Part shown: one piece after another, positions 7,605-16,801 of the stretch
How positions within the stretch are numbered: position 1 is the stretch's first letter
Layout: each line of letters starts with the position of its first letter
From: Mageeibacillus sp. UBA6976
GTDB taxonomy: Bacteria > Bacillota > Clostridia > Saccharofermentanales > Saccharofermentanaceae
Reading direction: 5' to 3'
NCBI GenBank assembly: GCA_002450155.1
Contig: DJYO01000029.1
Location: 1 to 22,922, forward strand
DNA length: 22,922 bases
Notes under the pieces: generated by a model
What the model was told of the DNA's origin: nothing
The model's input: the letters and a program-made list of their open reading frames with translations, nothing else
The model's database searches: none
Position numbers and translations under genes: made by a program

Positions 7605-9567
7605 TTTCCTGTGCCATCCTTGACTCATAATCTGATGCAGGCATCGGTTTTGCAAAATAGTAGCCCTGGATCATGTCGCAACCTTCCCGGGCGAGGAAAT
7701 CCACCTGTACCTTGTCTTCGATACCTTCAGCAACGGTCTTCATGTTAAGGCTCTTGGCGAGCTTTAATGCCTCGGAAACTACGACCTTACTCCTGTCATC
7801 GTCATCTCCTTCTGCGAAGAAGCCGGCATCCAGCTTAAGGATATTAAGGGGCAGATCCTTAAGGGAATTCAGAGAAGAGTAACCTGAGCCGAAGTCATCC
7901 ATTGAAACAGAGAATCCGTAAGACTGCAGTTTCCTTATCGTTTCTATCATCTTGTTCTTATCGTCAAAGAATGCACTCTCGGTAACTTCTATCTCGATAT
8001 ATTCAGCAGGGCAGTTTGCCTCAAGGCATATATCTCTTATCTGCTCTGCAAGATCATCTTCTATAAAATGAGCTCTTGATACATTAACAGATACAGGAAC
8101 TATCTTAAATCCCTGAGATAACCATTTTGCCTGGTCTCTTGCTACATGAGAGAGCATGTAGTGGTCGATCTCGGTAATAAAGCCGCTGCTTTCGAATATA
8201 GGGATAAACCTGCCGGGAGATACAAAGCCCAGCTCCTCATTCTGCCATCTTATAAGAGCCTCTGCTCCCTGAAGCTGGTTAGTATTCGGATTATATTTGG
8301 GCTGGTAGTAGACAATGAATTCCTCCTTGTCTATCGCATCTCTCTGTTTCTCGGTTACAAGATCGATCCACTTGTGCTGTTCAAGGAGATCGTTATCGTA
8401 GAATGCTATACCGGATTCTTCGCTCATATCGAGCTGCATCCTGGCAGCACTGGCATTGTTGTAGATGATGTCCAGATCAAGGGATCTGCGCACCCTTGCC
8501 GTCTGTGGAGGTATGAGATCGATACCTGCCTGGAATCCGAACTTGTGGTCAGTATCTATGGATTCGAGCTGGCTTATGATGTTTTGCACCTTCTGTCTTA
8601 AGCCCTCTTCTGAATCGTATCTCATGAGGATAGGAAAGTGGGCTTCGGTGCTGTGGGAAGCAAGGTCTCTGGGACCTATGTTCTTCAGGATAGTGAGATA
8701 TACTTCGCGTAGCATCTTCTCTCCTTCGCTGCTGGAGTGGCAAAGGACAAAATACCTGTATTTGACAAAGACCAGATTGATCACTGCATATCCGTTATTA
8801 AGGTTCTTGCGCCTGGAGAGCAGTTTGGATGCATTTATGAGGAACCAGCTCCAGTTATGGCCTCCTGATATCCTGTCCATGAACAGCAGTTTCTGAAGAT
8901 CCTTCCTGTATCTTATATTGTTGATGCCGAATATGAGGATAGCCAGCATAATGAGGATCATTGTAATGCTTAATGTGATGGACAGTGCGAGGATAAATAT
9001 CAGATCGCCTGACCGGAAAGCAAGATTTGACTTGATATAGACTGTGGTGCCGTCTTCTGCAGGATAGCAGATCCAGTAGGGGATCTCAGTAGACTTGCCG
9101 GATCTGTATTGTATTGCCACCTTGTCGAAATCCATCAGATCGAAGACATTGATGATCACATCATTATCATTGTCTGAAGTGATGAGAAAATCTGAATTCT
9201 TATCTGAGTAGATCTGATATTCAGGTCTGCCCTTGATAAAGAAGTAATCCATATCAAGAGGATGCTTGCTTAAGTCTGCGGTGTTATCTGTATTTCCGGA
9301 GATTATATTGCCTGACGGATCAGTTATGAAATAATCCTTGGAACTGCGGCTTATAAGAGAAAACAGATCGTTATTACCGGAATAAAGCTCGCTTATAGAA
9401 TCCACTTCGTTTGCAAGCTTAAGCTGTATTGAATACTCGCCAAAGATAAAATACACCATGGCGATAGAAGCAAAGATCAGGATGCTGATAAAGATCATGA
9501 GGATCACGGAGAAGACCGGTCTTCTGTTGATCATCTTGTTTGCTCTCTTTATATCGATATTAGCCAT
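7582..9567 (-). CDS. Membrane c-di-GMP phosphodiesterase (degenerate GGDEF plus EAL)
   Basis: A 661-residue protein. Transmembrane helix 1 is at about residues 18-43, an extracytoplasmic sensor region at about 45-185, helix 2 at about 188-215, a GGDEF-like domain at about 230-395 and an EAL domain at about 405-650. The GGDEF domain starts with DRISGGHNWSWF, but the active-site signature is replaced by about STEAHF, so it should not make c-di-GMP. The EAL domain keeps the expected catalytic residues: GAEALIRW, VNVSR, EVTES, MDDFGSGYSS, LKLD, AEGIED and QGYYFAKP. It should hydrolyse c-di-GMP to pGpG under control of the outer domain. The start has CAGGAGA nine bases upstream. It is divergent from the helicase gene. 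Confidence 0.92.
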   Translation of the reverse strand: MANIDIKRANKMINRRPVFSVILMIFISILIFASIAMVYFIFGEYSIQLKLANEVDSISELYSGNNDLFSLISRSSKDYFITDPSGNIISGNTDNTADLSKHPLDMDYFFIKGRPEYQIYSDKNSDFLITSDNDNDVIINVFDLMDFDKVAIQYRSGKSTEIPYWICYPAEDGTTVYIKSNLAFRSGDLIFILALSITLSITMILIMLAILIFGINNIRYRKDLQKLLFMDRISGGHNWSWFLINASKLLSRRKNLNNGYAVINLVFVKYRYFVLCHSSSEGEKMLREVYLTILKNIGPRDLASHSTEAHFPILMRYDSEEGLRQKVQNIISQLESIDTDHKFGFQAGIDLIPPQTARVRRSLDLDIIYNNASAARMQLDMSEESGIAFYDNDLLEQHKWIDLVTEKQRDAIDKEEFIVYYQPKYNPNTNQLQGAEALIRWQNEELGFVSPGRFIPIFESSGFITEIDHYMLSHVARDQAKWLSQGFKIVPVSVNVSRAHFIEDDLAEQIRDICLEANCPAEYIEIEVTESAFFDDKNKMIETIRKLQSYGFSVSMDDFGSGYSSLNSLKDLPLNILKLDAGFFAEGDDDDRSKVVVSEALKLAKSLNMKTVAEGIEDKVQVDFLAREGCDMIQGYYFAKPMPASDYESRMAQETIPGSEA

Positions 9568-9692
9568 AGCTATCTCCTGTATGCTTGTTATATTACCAAT
9601 GATACACCTATAGATTTAAATAATCTTAACTTCTATCTTAAATATTCCTTAATTGAGTTATAATTAATTATCTGAGCTAAAGGGGTATGGAT

Positions 9693-12600
9693 ATGTCTGA
9701 GAATACCAATAACAAAGCAGATCTTAAGTTTGATCTTTGGGAGCGTAAGCTCCTTGACCTGACAACGAGAAACAGCCTTCTTAACTGTAAATTATCCGGC
9801 AAGAATGTATTGCCTCTTATGGTTACGTCTGCAAGTGCTTTCGAGAATAAGATATCTCAGAACAAGGATTATGCGATCATATCCCGCGGTGATTCCGGCG
9901 AGGACAGTGAGGGTAATCCCAGGATACCTGCCGGTGAATATACCATGGAAGAGCTTAGCGGCACTGATGCCGTAAAGCCTGTATTGGATGAGGCGATCGA
10001 TGCGGGTAAGATATATTCCAGCCTTGCAAAAGCAGACCTTGATACAAGGCTTAAGGATATCGGCCGTAAGGCCAGGATATCCTACGAAGAAGACGGCGCA
10101 GCTTCGCTTTTTGTTGCCTGCGGTTTCCTTAAGTGGAAAAACCCAAAGGACAATGTATCTTGCTATGCTCCTATACTCCTTGTCCCCGTAGATCTTGTAA
10201 GGAAATTCGGTGTAGGCAAATACTTGCTGCGCAAGAACGACAGCGATCACCAGGTGAATATAACCCTCCTTGAGAAGCTGAGGCAGGATTTCGATATGGC
10301 CATCCCGGAGCTCGAAGGCGATCTGCCTTCAGATGAATCGGGCGTTGATGTTGAGGGCGTTCTCAATACCGTAAGGGGCGCGATCTCCCATAAGGAAGGC
10401 TGGGAAGTAATAGACAGCTGCGTTCTGGGCCTGTTCTCATTCTCCCAGTTTGTTATGTGGAACGACCTGCACAATCACCGTGAGGAGATAGCATCAAACA
10501 AGATAGTAAACAGCCTTATAGAAAACAGACTTACCTTTGAATATGAAGATATGGAGAGGGACGGCGCATCCTTTACTGATGAGAGCTCGGTATATCTCCC
10601 CATCTCGGCAGACCTGTCCCAGCTCTATGCGATAAAGAGAGCCGGGGATGGCGCGAGCTTTGTACTACACGGTCCTCCGGGGACCGGTAAATCCCAGACC
10701 ATTACATCCATGATCGCCAATGCCATAGCAAGCGGCAAGAAGGTCCTGTTTGTAGCAGAGAAAAAGGCAGCTCTGGATGTGGTTTATTCAAGGCTTGGCA
10801 GGATCGGCATAGAGCCCTTCTGTCTGGAACTGTATTCCAATAAAGCCCGCAAGAGTTATATCTTAGACCAGCTCAAGTTAGCCGGTGAAGTTAAGCTCAA
10901 GGGCGCACCTGACGGCGGCTACGATAAGGCGCTGGCAGATCTTGAGGCAAGAAGAGCTGAGCTCGACAGCTATAACGACGAGATCATCAAGATGAGAAGT
11001 TGTGGCTATTCTCTCTATGAGCTCATGAGTATCTATGCTGAGAATAAAGAAAACCCGGATATCCGCCTCGAAGATGGCTTTGAGGAAGGCCTTAGCGAAG
11101 AGAGGAACGCCAGGACCCAGGATGCTCTGAGAGAGCTTGCTGCATCCTCTTCCGGCCTGTCAGGCAAGCTAGGATTTGTTAAGGCTACTGATTACTCCCA
11201 GGATACCAGATTTGCCTTATCAGCAGAGGTTCAGGCTCTTGATAGTGCAGCTGTTGCTTTAAAGCAGGCTCTTGATTCCATTCTTTCGGCATATCCCAAG
11301 CTTGGCAGCAGCGTGGACTTTGCGAATATCTTGAGGATAAAGAGCTGGATAGACAGCTTTATCTCCTGGAGGAACAAGCTCCTTGCCAACTGGACCGAAG
11401 GTTTCCTTGCGGCAGATTGCGACGGCCTCAAGGCAAGATATTTGGCTGCAGAAGGTAAGTTTGCACCGTTCAGGAACAGTGCCAAAAAGAAGGTTTATCT
11501 AGAGGTAAGACCTTATGATAAGAACGGCAATGCCTTGCCCATGCTTAAGAGCCATATCGAAGACCTTTGCAATTACAGATCAAGTTTCCTTCAGGTCGGG
11601 TTTGAGACTACTGCTCCGGCTCTGTCTCCTGTAATGACAGATTTTATCAAGGCATTCGATAATTACAGATCGTGCTATGAAGCACTCTATTCAAGGCTCA
11701 AGCTTAGTGATGAATGCTTCAAGCCGGAAGGCGGGAACTTAGACCGGACATTGTCAATGACAGCTGAACTTAAGGCAGATGAGAACCTTATCAGAGCTAA
11801 GACCATATTCAACCGTACAAGCTGCAAGTGTTATGAATACAAGGCAGGTCCCGTAGTTGAGGCATTTGAATCGGGACTCATTAGTGGGGACCAGCTTGAA
11901 GGAGCATTTAATAAGGCATGGTCTATGCATATGATCTGCAAGATCATGGATTCCAGCGATATCCTTAAGGGCTTTAGCGGCAAGATCTTTGATGAGAAGG
12001 TCAAGATGCTTGCTAAGGCTACCAGTGATTTTGAGAAGATAACAAGGCAGGAGATCTATCTTAAGATCGCAAGGAGCCTTCCTGACTTAAATATCGATGC
12101 TGCAGCCCAATCCGGTATGGGAATACTTCAGAGAGCGATAAAGAACGGCGGAAGAGGAATTACCTTAAGGACACTTATGAACCTTATCGCGCCGCTTATC
12201 CTGCAGCTGACACCCTGTATCCTGACAAGCCCTATGGCAGCGGCGCAGTTTATCGCTCCTTCCAAAGAGCCGATGTTCGATATGGTCATATTCGATGAGG
12301 CAAGCCAGCTGCCTACCAGCAAAGCTGTAGGCGTAATTGCCCGTGCAAAGAATGCGGTTATAGTAGGTGACCCTAACCAGATGCCGCCTACAACATTTTT
12401 TAAGGAACAGGTCTATAGTGACGAAGACTTTGAGATCGAGGATCTGGAGAGCATCCTTGATGATTGCCTTGCCTGCGGTATCCCTCAGACTCATCTGCTC
12501 TGGCATTACAGAAGCCGCCACGAGAGCCTGATCCAGTTCTCCAATAAGTCTTTCTACGACGGAAGGCTCTATACATTCCCGTCAGTCGATGACAGAGCTA

Positions 12601-13631
12601 ATAAGGTTACACTGGTTAAGTGCAACGGCTCCTTTGACAGCGGCAGGACGAGGACAAACGAGGCAGAGGCCGAGGCAATTGCTGAAGAGCTCTTATCCAG
12701 GTTCAATGATCCTGAAGAGCGCAAGAAGACATACGGCATAGTTACATTCAATATACAGCAGCAAAGCCTTATCGAAGACAAGATAGACGATCTGTGCGCC
12801 AAGGATCCCGCTTTCGAAGAATGGGCATTCGGTGCTGAAGAACCGGTATTTGTAAAGAACCTTGAGAATGTTCAGGGTGATGAGCGTGACTGCATACTCT
12901 TCTCTGTAGGCTATGGTCCTGACAGCGAGGGCAAGGTCTCCATGAACTTCGGCCCTCTTAATAGAGAAGGCGGCTGGCGCAGACTTAATGTTGCGGTGAC
13001 AAGATCGAGGACCGAGATGAAGGTATTCTCCTCTATTGCTCCTGAGCAGCTTAAGATAACTGATGCAACTCCTGAAGGAGTCAAGGCCTTTAGGAACTTC
13101 CTCATGTATGCAGATGGTAATCCCCTTTGGGAGTCAGAATTAGTAACAGTAGCTGATCCGGACTCATCGCCATTGATAAGCAGGAGTGCCGGATTTAAAG
13201 GCATTGCCAAGGACATTATAAAAAGACTTGACAAGAGAGGATACACAGCGGTCCCTGATGTGGGAAGGTCAGGATTTAAGGTCAATATCGGTGTGCTGGA
13301 TCCGGTTGATAGTAGCAAATATTGCCTAGGCATCATTATCGACGGTGCCGGAGAAAGCATGGTATCTACAGCTACTTCAAGAGAGATATCCCAACCCGGC
13401 GTGCTCAAAGGCCTGGGTTGGAAGATCTTAAGAGTCTGGGCAGTAGAATGGTGGGAAGATCCTGATTCAGTTATCGATCAGTGCATCGATATTATAGAAA
13501 ATGGTGATAAAGACCCGGCTCCTGAAGAAGCAGAGCCTGCTTATGAACCTGTGGAAACAGCGGCTCCTGCAGAAACTCTTGATACTTCAGCAGATACAGA
13601 GGATATTTCCAAAAAAAAACTGAACTCATAG
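9693..13631 (+). CDS. DUF4011 / SF1 helicase, main frame (interrupted at A9)
   Basis: The 0-frame product has 1312 residues. The N-terminal DUF4011 domain begins with KFDLWERKLLDLTTRNSLLN. Walker A is GPPGTGKSQT (about residue 328), followed by a long helical insert (about residues 400-830). Walker B is VIFDEASQLP (about residue 868), then GDPNQMPPT, HYRSRHESLI, ENVQGDERDCILFS and RRLNVAVTRSR (motif VI). A Vsr/MTES_1575-like nuclease fold follows (about residues 1168-1280), with several usual catalytic positions changed. The ATG at 9687 is too near AGGGG, so I chose 9693. The frame ends four codons past a run of nine A's, while the expected DUF3320 tail continues in the -1 frame. Related proteins occur singly and are suspected of DNA defence or repair roles. 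Confidence 0.88.
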   Translation: MSENTNNKADLKFDLWERKLLDLTTRNSLLNCKLSGKNVLPLMVTSASAFENKISQNKDYAIISRGDSGEDSEGNPRIPAGEYTMEELSGTDAVKPVLDEAIDAGKIYSSLAKADLDTRLKDIGRKARISYEEDGAASLFVACGFLKWKNPKDNVSCYAPILLVPVDLVRKFGVGKYLLRKNDSDHQVNITLLEKLRQDFDMAIPELEGDLPSDESGVDVEGVLNTVRGAISHKEGWEVIDSCVLGLFSFSQFVMWNDLHNHREEIASNKIVNSLIENRLTFEYEDMERDGASFTDESSVYLPISADLSQLYAIKRAGDGASFVLHGPPGTGKSQTITSMIANAIASGKKVLFVAEKKAALDVVYSRLGRIGIEPFCLELYSNKARKSYILDQLKLAGEVKLKGAPDGGYDKALADLEARRAELDSYNDEIIKMRSCGYSLYELMSIYAENKENPDIRLEDGFEEGLSEERNARTQDALRELAASSSGLSGKLGFVKATDYSQDTRFALSAEVQALDSAAVALKQALDSILSAYPKLGSSVDFANILRIKSWIDSFISWRNKLLANWTEGFLAADCDGLKARYLAAEGKFAPFRNSAKKKVYLEVRPYDKNGNALPMLKSHIEDLCNYRSSFLQVGFETTAPALSPVMTDFIKAFDNYRSCYEALYSRLKLSDECFKPEGGNLDRTLSMTAELKADENLIRAKTIFNRTSCKCYEYKAGPVVEAFESGLISGDQLEGAFNKAWSMHMICKIMDSSDILKGFSGKIFDEKVKMLAKATSDFEKITRQEIYLKIARSLPDLNIDAAAQSGMGILQRAIKNGGRGITLRTLMNLIAPLILQLTPCILTSPMAAAQFIAPSKEPMFDMVIFDEASQLPTSKAVGVIARAKNAVIVGDPNQMPPTTFFKEQVYSDEDFEIEDLESILDDCLACGIPQTHLLWHYRSRHESLIQFSNKSFYDGRLYTFPSVDDRANKVTLVKCNGSFDSGRTRTNEAEAEAIAEELLSRFNDPEERKKTYGIVTFNIQQQSLIEDKIDDLCAKDPAFEEWAFGAEEPVFVKNLENVQGDERDCILFSVGYGPDSEGKVSMNFGPLNREGGWRRLNVAVTRSRTEMKVFSSIAPEQLKITDATPEGVKAFRNFLMYADGNPLWESELVTVADPDSSPLISRSAGFKGIAKDIIKRLDKRGYTAVPDVGRSGFKVNIGVLDPVDSSKYCLGIIIDGAGESMVSTATSREISQPGVLKGLGWKILRVWAVEWWEDPDSVIDQCIDIIENGDKDPAPEEAEPAYEPVETAAPAETLDTSADTEDISKKKLNS
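13598..13631 (+). other. A9 slippery run with upstream Shine-Dalgarno-like element
   Basis: Nine A's at 13611-13619 are read as three lysine codons in the main frame, followed by CTG AAC TCA and a TAG stop. An AGAGGA element at 13598-13603 lies seven bases before the run. Slipping back by one base (or an extra base in the transcript) joins the helicase to the DUF3320 frame. A simple sequence error in the homopolymer would look the same. Confidence 0.6.
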
Positions 13632-14233
13632 GAGCTTGGCAGCCATATTGCGAATATAAAGCAGCTGAAATAAACCTCGGAGGTATCACGGGTAAAGATT
13701 TTGATGATCCCCGGAATACCGATATGGTAGCAATGGCAGTCTCTCAGATCGTGGAATATGAGGCTCCTGTTTGTTTTGAACAGATAGTTGCCAGGCTTAA
13801 GGATGCATGCGGGATCGAAAGGGCTTCGCCCAGATTCAAGGAAAAGATCAGGTATGTCTTAGAGAGAAACAAGACTCCTTACACTATTCAGAACTGTACC
13901 TTGAGCAAGGATCCGGCGAATGATGTTATCTTTTATTGGAAAAACAGCGAAGATGCCACCAGGATCTGCAATACCTTCAGGACCCAGTCAGATATAGTAA
14001 GAAGCGGCTTGGAGATCTCTGTTAATGAGGCTGCCAGAGCATGCTCTTATGTTTGCAAGACTCAATTCGGTATGCCTAGAGAAGATCTCATATCCGAAGC
14101 CGGCAAGGCCATAGGATTTAAGGTTACAAGCGGTCATGCCAAGCTCCTTTTAAACGCGGCCGTTGATTTTGCCATCAGCAGGGGAGAACTTGTTGAGTAC
14201 GGGTTCAAGGTGAGATATAAGGGGCAGGTCTAG
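13619..14233 (+). CDS. DUF3320 C-terminal part of the helicase, -1 frame
   Basis: About 205 codons are open from the A9 run to the stop at 14231-14233. The start of the segment, TELIGAWQPY, leads into a region matching the DUF3320 domain that normally ends DUF4011 helicases: MAVSQIVEYEAPVCFEQIVARLKDACGI, then RYVLERN, then a second winged-helix-like half. No ribosome binding site precedes any ATG here (the first, at 13724, cuts into the domain), so independent translation is unlikely. Joined to the main frame by a -1 shift, the whole protein would have about 1513 residues, a normal size for this family. This is either an expressed frameshift product or the tail of a broken gene. Confidence 0.75.
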   Translation, partial: TELIGAWQPYCEYKAAEINLGGITGKDFDDPRNTDMVAMAVSQIVEYEAPVCFEQIVARLKDACGIERASPRFKEKIRYVLERNKTPYTIQNCTLSKDPANDVIFYWKNSEDATRICNTFRTQSDIVRSGLEISVNEAARACSYVCKTQFGMPREDLISEAGKAIGFKVTSGHAKLLLNAAVDFAISRGELVEYGFKVRYKGQV

Positions 14234-14242
14234 TACCTGATG

Positions 14243-14251
14243 TGATATAAT
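14243..14251 (+). promoter_or_regulatory. Extended -10 promoter, leaderless start
   Basis: TGATATAAT ends only six bases before the ATG at 14258. With usual spacing, transcription should begin at or within a base or two of the A of the ATG, leaving no room for a ribosome binding site; none is present. Confidence 0.65.
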
Positions 14252-14257
14252 GCCTCT

Positions 14258-14701
14258 ATGAATAGTGAAGAAAGAGATTACAAACCGGTCTACGAACAAC
14301 CCGGCATCCTTGATCCGGAACGCAATGTCCCGAACAGTAAGTCCCCTGAATTCAGGATAGTGACTCACTATAATGAGGAAGCTGCTTCTTATCCTGATAC
14401 TAAGACTTCGTTTACTGATACATCTGCCAACAGCATGGAGCCTATCGAGGACTTTGACCTTATAAACGGCAATGTCAGGCCTAAGGTCGTAGGCGGAGGA
14501 AACGCCGGTAAGATCACTCCCAGGATAATGCCTAATATGGATCCTATGGCAGGCGGAGCTCTTCCTACGCATTCAAAGGCTGCCTTCAAGGCAGGGAATC
14601 CTTCTTTCTTTACAGATCCTGTTAAACTGATCCTCTATACGGTGCTCATGCTCCTGGTAGTTGCAGCAGAAGCCTTTTTGCTTATCTGGCTTATCAGATA
14701 G
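14258..14701 (+). CDS. Tail-anchored membrane protein of unknown function
   Basis: A 147-residue protein. The first 115 or so residues are polar, proline- and asparagine-rich and probably disordered. One C-terminal transmembrane helix (about residues 121-145, KLILYTVLMLLVVAAEAFLLIWLI) ends at the last arginine, so it should be tail-anchored with the bulk in the cytoplasm. I recognise no family. A perfect extended -10 just upstream points to a leaderless transcript. The gene follows the helicase by 24 bases but has its own promoter. Its 3' end overlaps the convergent glycosyltransferase gene by eight bases. Confidence 0.75.
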   Translation: MNSEERDYKPVYEQPGILDPERNVPNSKSPEFRIVTHYNEEAASYPDTKTSFTDTSANSMEPIEDFDLINGNVRPKVVGGGNAGKITPRIMPNMDPMAGGALPTHSKAAFKAGNPSFFTDPVKLILYTVLMLLVVAAEAFLLIWLIR

Positions 14702-16757
14702 TTGCCGTAAGGTATTTAAACCACTCTATATCCTGGTTAGCTATATAAAGCCTTGTTATGGTCAGATCCTGGCCATCTACATTTATTGTCTCGGTAATAG
14801 GAGTTGCAAGGCCCGTGGCTATCAGCTGGGTTACTATGGGAGCTACCTTATCGCTCATCTCAAATGCGAGCATAAGATCCTTGTCTGTTACGGTATAGCC
14901 CTGGATAGTGTCTCTTACATGATTCCTGATATCCTCTTCGGACTGGCTAACATAGGGGAAATCCCCGCAAAGCTTCAGCATCTCACGTGAATACTCCGTG
15001 CCCAGATATGCATGTATATGAGCATATGTATACTGAACGCAGATATAAAGATCGTATCTGTCGTTTGTATTTCCCCGGTTAAACTCATCCGGTTTCATAT
15101 CTATGTTAGGAGTCTCGCTGCCTATGGCGAGGTCCTGCATATATCTGCTTACGGCAACTGAGGTATGAGGCAGGAGGTACTCGGATTCGGGATTTCCTGC
15201 CAGGTCTGTAAGATACTTAAGATTAGGCATGATCATAAGCGCTGCTACAAAAGAAGCGATGATCTCATTCTTCTTATCATCATCTCTTAAGAGCTTGCCT
15301 GCTATGCTTGCCGCAGAATAAACACCTTCTGTTATCGCCAGGCAGATAAAGGGAGCTGCTATGAGGATCCTGAAGTCGTAAGCAAGGGATACCAGGCAGC
15401 CTGCAATGGGAATAAGAGACAGGAACACCGTAAGATATCTCTTGCGCATGATAAGGAGTATTACGCCGATTACAAAGAACAGGCAGTAGTACCAGGTAAA
15501 TACAGGATATGTGGAAGAGAACTGTCTAAGACCGGAATACTTTGCGAAGAGAACTTCCATAAGAGAATTCAGGTTCTCTCTTACAACAACAAATCCTTCT
15601 GTTGTAAGGCGGGTAAAGAATTCTCTCATAAGATTTGCTTCTCTTATATTGTATTCTTTGCTGTGGGTGAATATGTAGGCCCATAGAGGTGCCGAGGATG
15701 CAATGAACCCCACTGCGGCAGCAACAGCTGTATAGATGTAGTCTTTAAACATCTTCCGCTGCTTAACAAAGAGGATGATGCCGTAAACAATAAGCCCTGC
15801 TATAAGGCCGTAGATGTATTGTTTTCCCATTATGGCAGATGACATCGTAAGTCCTGCAAATATACCGCCTATGGTGGCCCGGATAAGGGAAGCTCGCTTA
15901 TATGCACTGACTAAAAAGAAGAATGAGATCATGAGGAGTGGTCCGCAGATAGCATATCGGTGACCCATATGTACCTGAGTAAATTCCAATGGCAGGAACA
16001 TCAGTGTAAGACCGCTTGCTATCGTATAGTATCTATTCCCTGTAATCTCATGAGCAGTAAGCATAGTAAAGATAACGGTAACAAGCCCCAGTATGTTCAG
16101 TGCCAGGTTAAAGACAAATAGATTATAACCGAACAGCCTGAACATAAAGGCTATATAGTAATGGAATACCAGCTCTCTTGATATTACGCCTATACCGGAA
16201 TCAAAGAATATCATCTCAAACTTATCGTCAGTAAAGCACTTGAGCCTGCAATCGAAGATATCCCAGGCTGCGTCGTCGAACAGTCCGTAGTTGTTCCAGG
16301 GCGAACTCTTATAGTTATAGTAATGAACAAGGAAGAACAGGACGGTCACGGCAAGCAGACTGAGCAAAATAAATCTGTTGTCCTTAAGTTTGGTGAGGGA
16401 TATAGAGAATTTAGGTTTGAATGCTAAGACCAGTAAAATCAAAGATACCGGATAAGTATAGAACACGATAAAGTTATTGGGGAGCACGCTCAGATACATG
16501 AGCAGCGTGGTAACAAAATTAATAAGGATGAGCACGCCTGATGCAATAAGCATCCTAAGGTCCGGCTTATTTGTGGACAAAAGGCCGGGCTCATTATCTT
16601 TCATGAATGAATAGGGAAGCGGGAGAGCTTCCTTGAATGATACCGGCTTTTTATCCTCAGCCGGCTTATCTGTTTTATTCTGATTGTTTGTCTTGATCGA
16701 AGGTTTAATGCCGTCTTCTATCCAAAGATCCGGATCTTCGTAATTCATGTTCCCCAT
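14694..16757 (-). CDS. Multi-pass GT-C-like membrane glycosyltransferase
   Basis: A 687-residue integral membrane protein. A soluble N-terminus (about 70 residues, lysine- and proline-rich) is followed by about 12 hydrophobic helices (about residues 70-530) and a soluble C-terminal domain (about 530-687). The first large loop contains the acidic segment NYGLFDDAAWDIFDCR, where GT-C enzymes (PMT, ArnT and GT39/GT83 relatives) keep their catalytic aspartates, and the following helices (FHYYIAFMFRLFGYN, GLTLMFLPLEFTQVHMGHRY) resemble the PMT_2 pattern. It probably moves a sugar from a polyprenyl phosphate carrier to an external acceptor; substrate and acceptor are unknown. AGGGGTG precedes the start with good spacing. 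Confidence 0.72.
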   Translation of the reverse strand: MGNMNYEDPDLWIEDGIKPSIKTNNQNKTDKPAEDKKPVSFKEALPLPYSFMKDNEPGLLSTNKPDLRMLIASGVLILINFVTTLLMYLSVLPNNFIVFYTYPVSLILLVLAFKPKFSISLTKLKDNRFILLSLLAVTVLFFLVHYYNYKSSPWNNYGLFDDAAWDIFDCRLKCFTDDKFEMIFFDSGIGVISRELVFHYYIAFMFRLFGYNLFVFNLALNILGLVTVIFTMLTAHEITGNRYYTIASGLTLMFLPLEFTQVHMGHRYAICGPLLMISFFFLVSAYKRASLIRATIGGIFAGLTMSSAIMGKQYIYGLIAGLIVYGIILFVKQRKMFKDYIYTAVAAAVGFIASSAPLWAYIFTHSKEYNIREANLMREFFTRLTTEGFVVVRENLNSLMEVLFAKYSGLRQFSSTYPVFTWYYCLFFVIGVILLIMRKRYLTVFLSLIPIAGCLVSLAYDFRILIAAPFICLAITEGVYSAASIAGKLLRDDDKKNEIIASFVAALMIMPNLKYLTDLAGNPESEYLLPHTSVAVSRYMQDLAIGSETPNIDMKPDEFNRGNTNDRYDLYICVQYTYAHIHAYLGTEYSREMLKLCGDFPYVSQSEEDIRNHVRDTIQGYTVTDKDLMLAFEMSDKVAPIVTQLIATGLATPITETINVDGQDLTITRLYIANQDIEWFKYLTATI

Positions 16758-16787
16758 TGTTACACCCCTACTAGTAAATACTTAAGG

Positions 16788-16796
16788 ATTATAACA
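16788..16796 (-). promoter_or_regulatory. Extended -10 promoter of the glycosyltransferase gene
   Basis: The minus strand reads TGTTATAAT followed by CCTTAAG, about 30 bases before the ATG. The predicted leader is about 23 bases and contains the AGGGGTG ribosome binding site. It abuts the uraA terminator. Confidence 0.65.
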
Positions 16797-16801
16797 TAAA
16801 A

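Noticed and set aside
8146..8896. Long plus-strand frames inside the EAL gene
   Set aside because: Shadows of the well-supported EAL coding sequence with no recognisable domains or start signals.
13724..14233. Independent DUF3320 gene starting at the ATG at 13724
   Set aside because: No ribosome binding site, and the domain homology and open frame begin upstream at the A9 run; it is better explained as the frameshifted end of the helicase.
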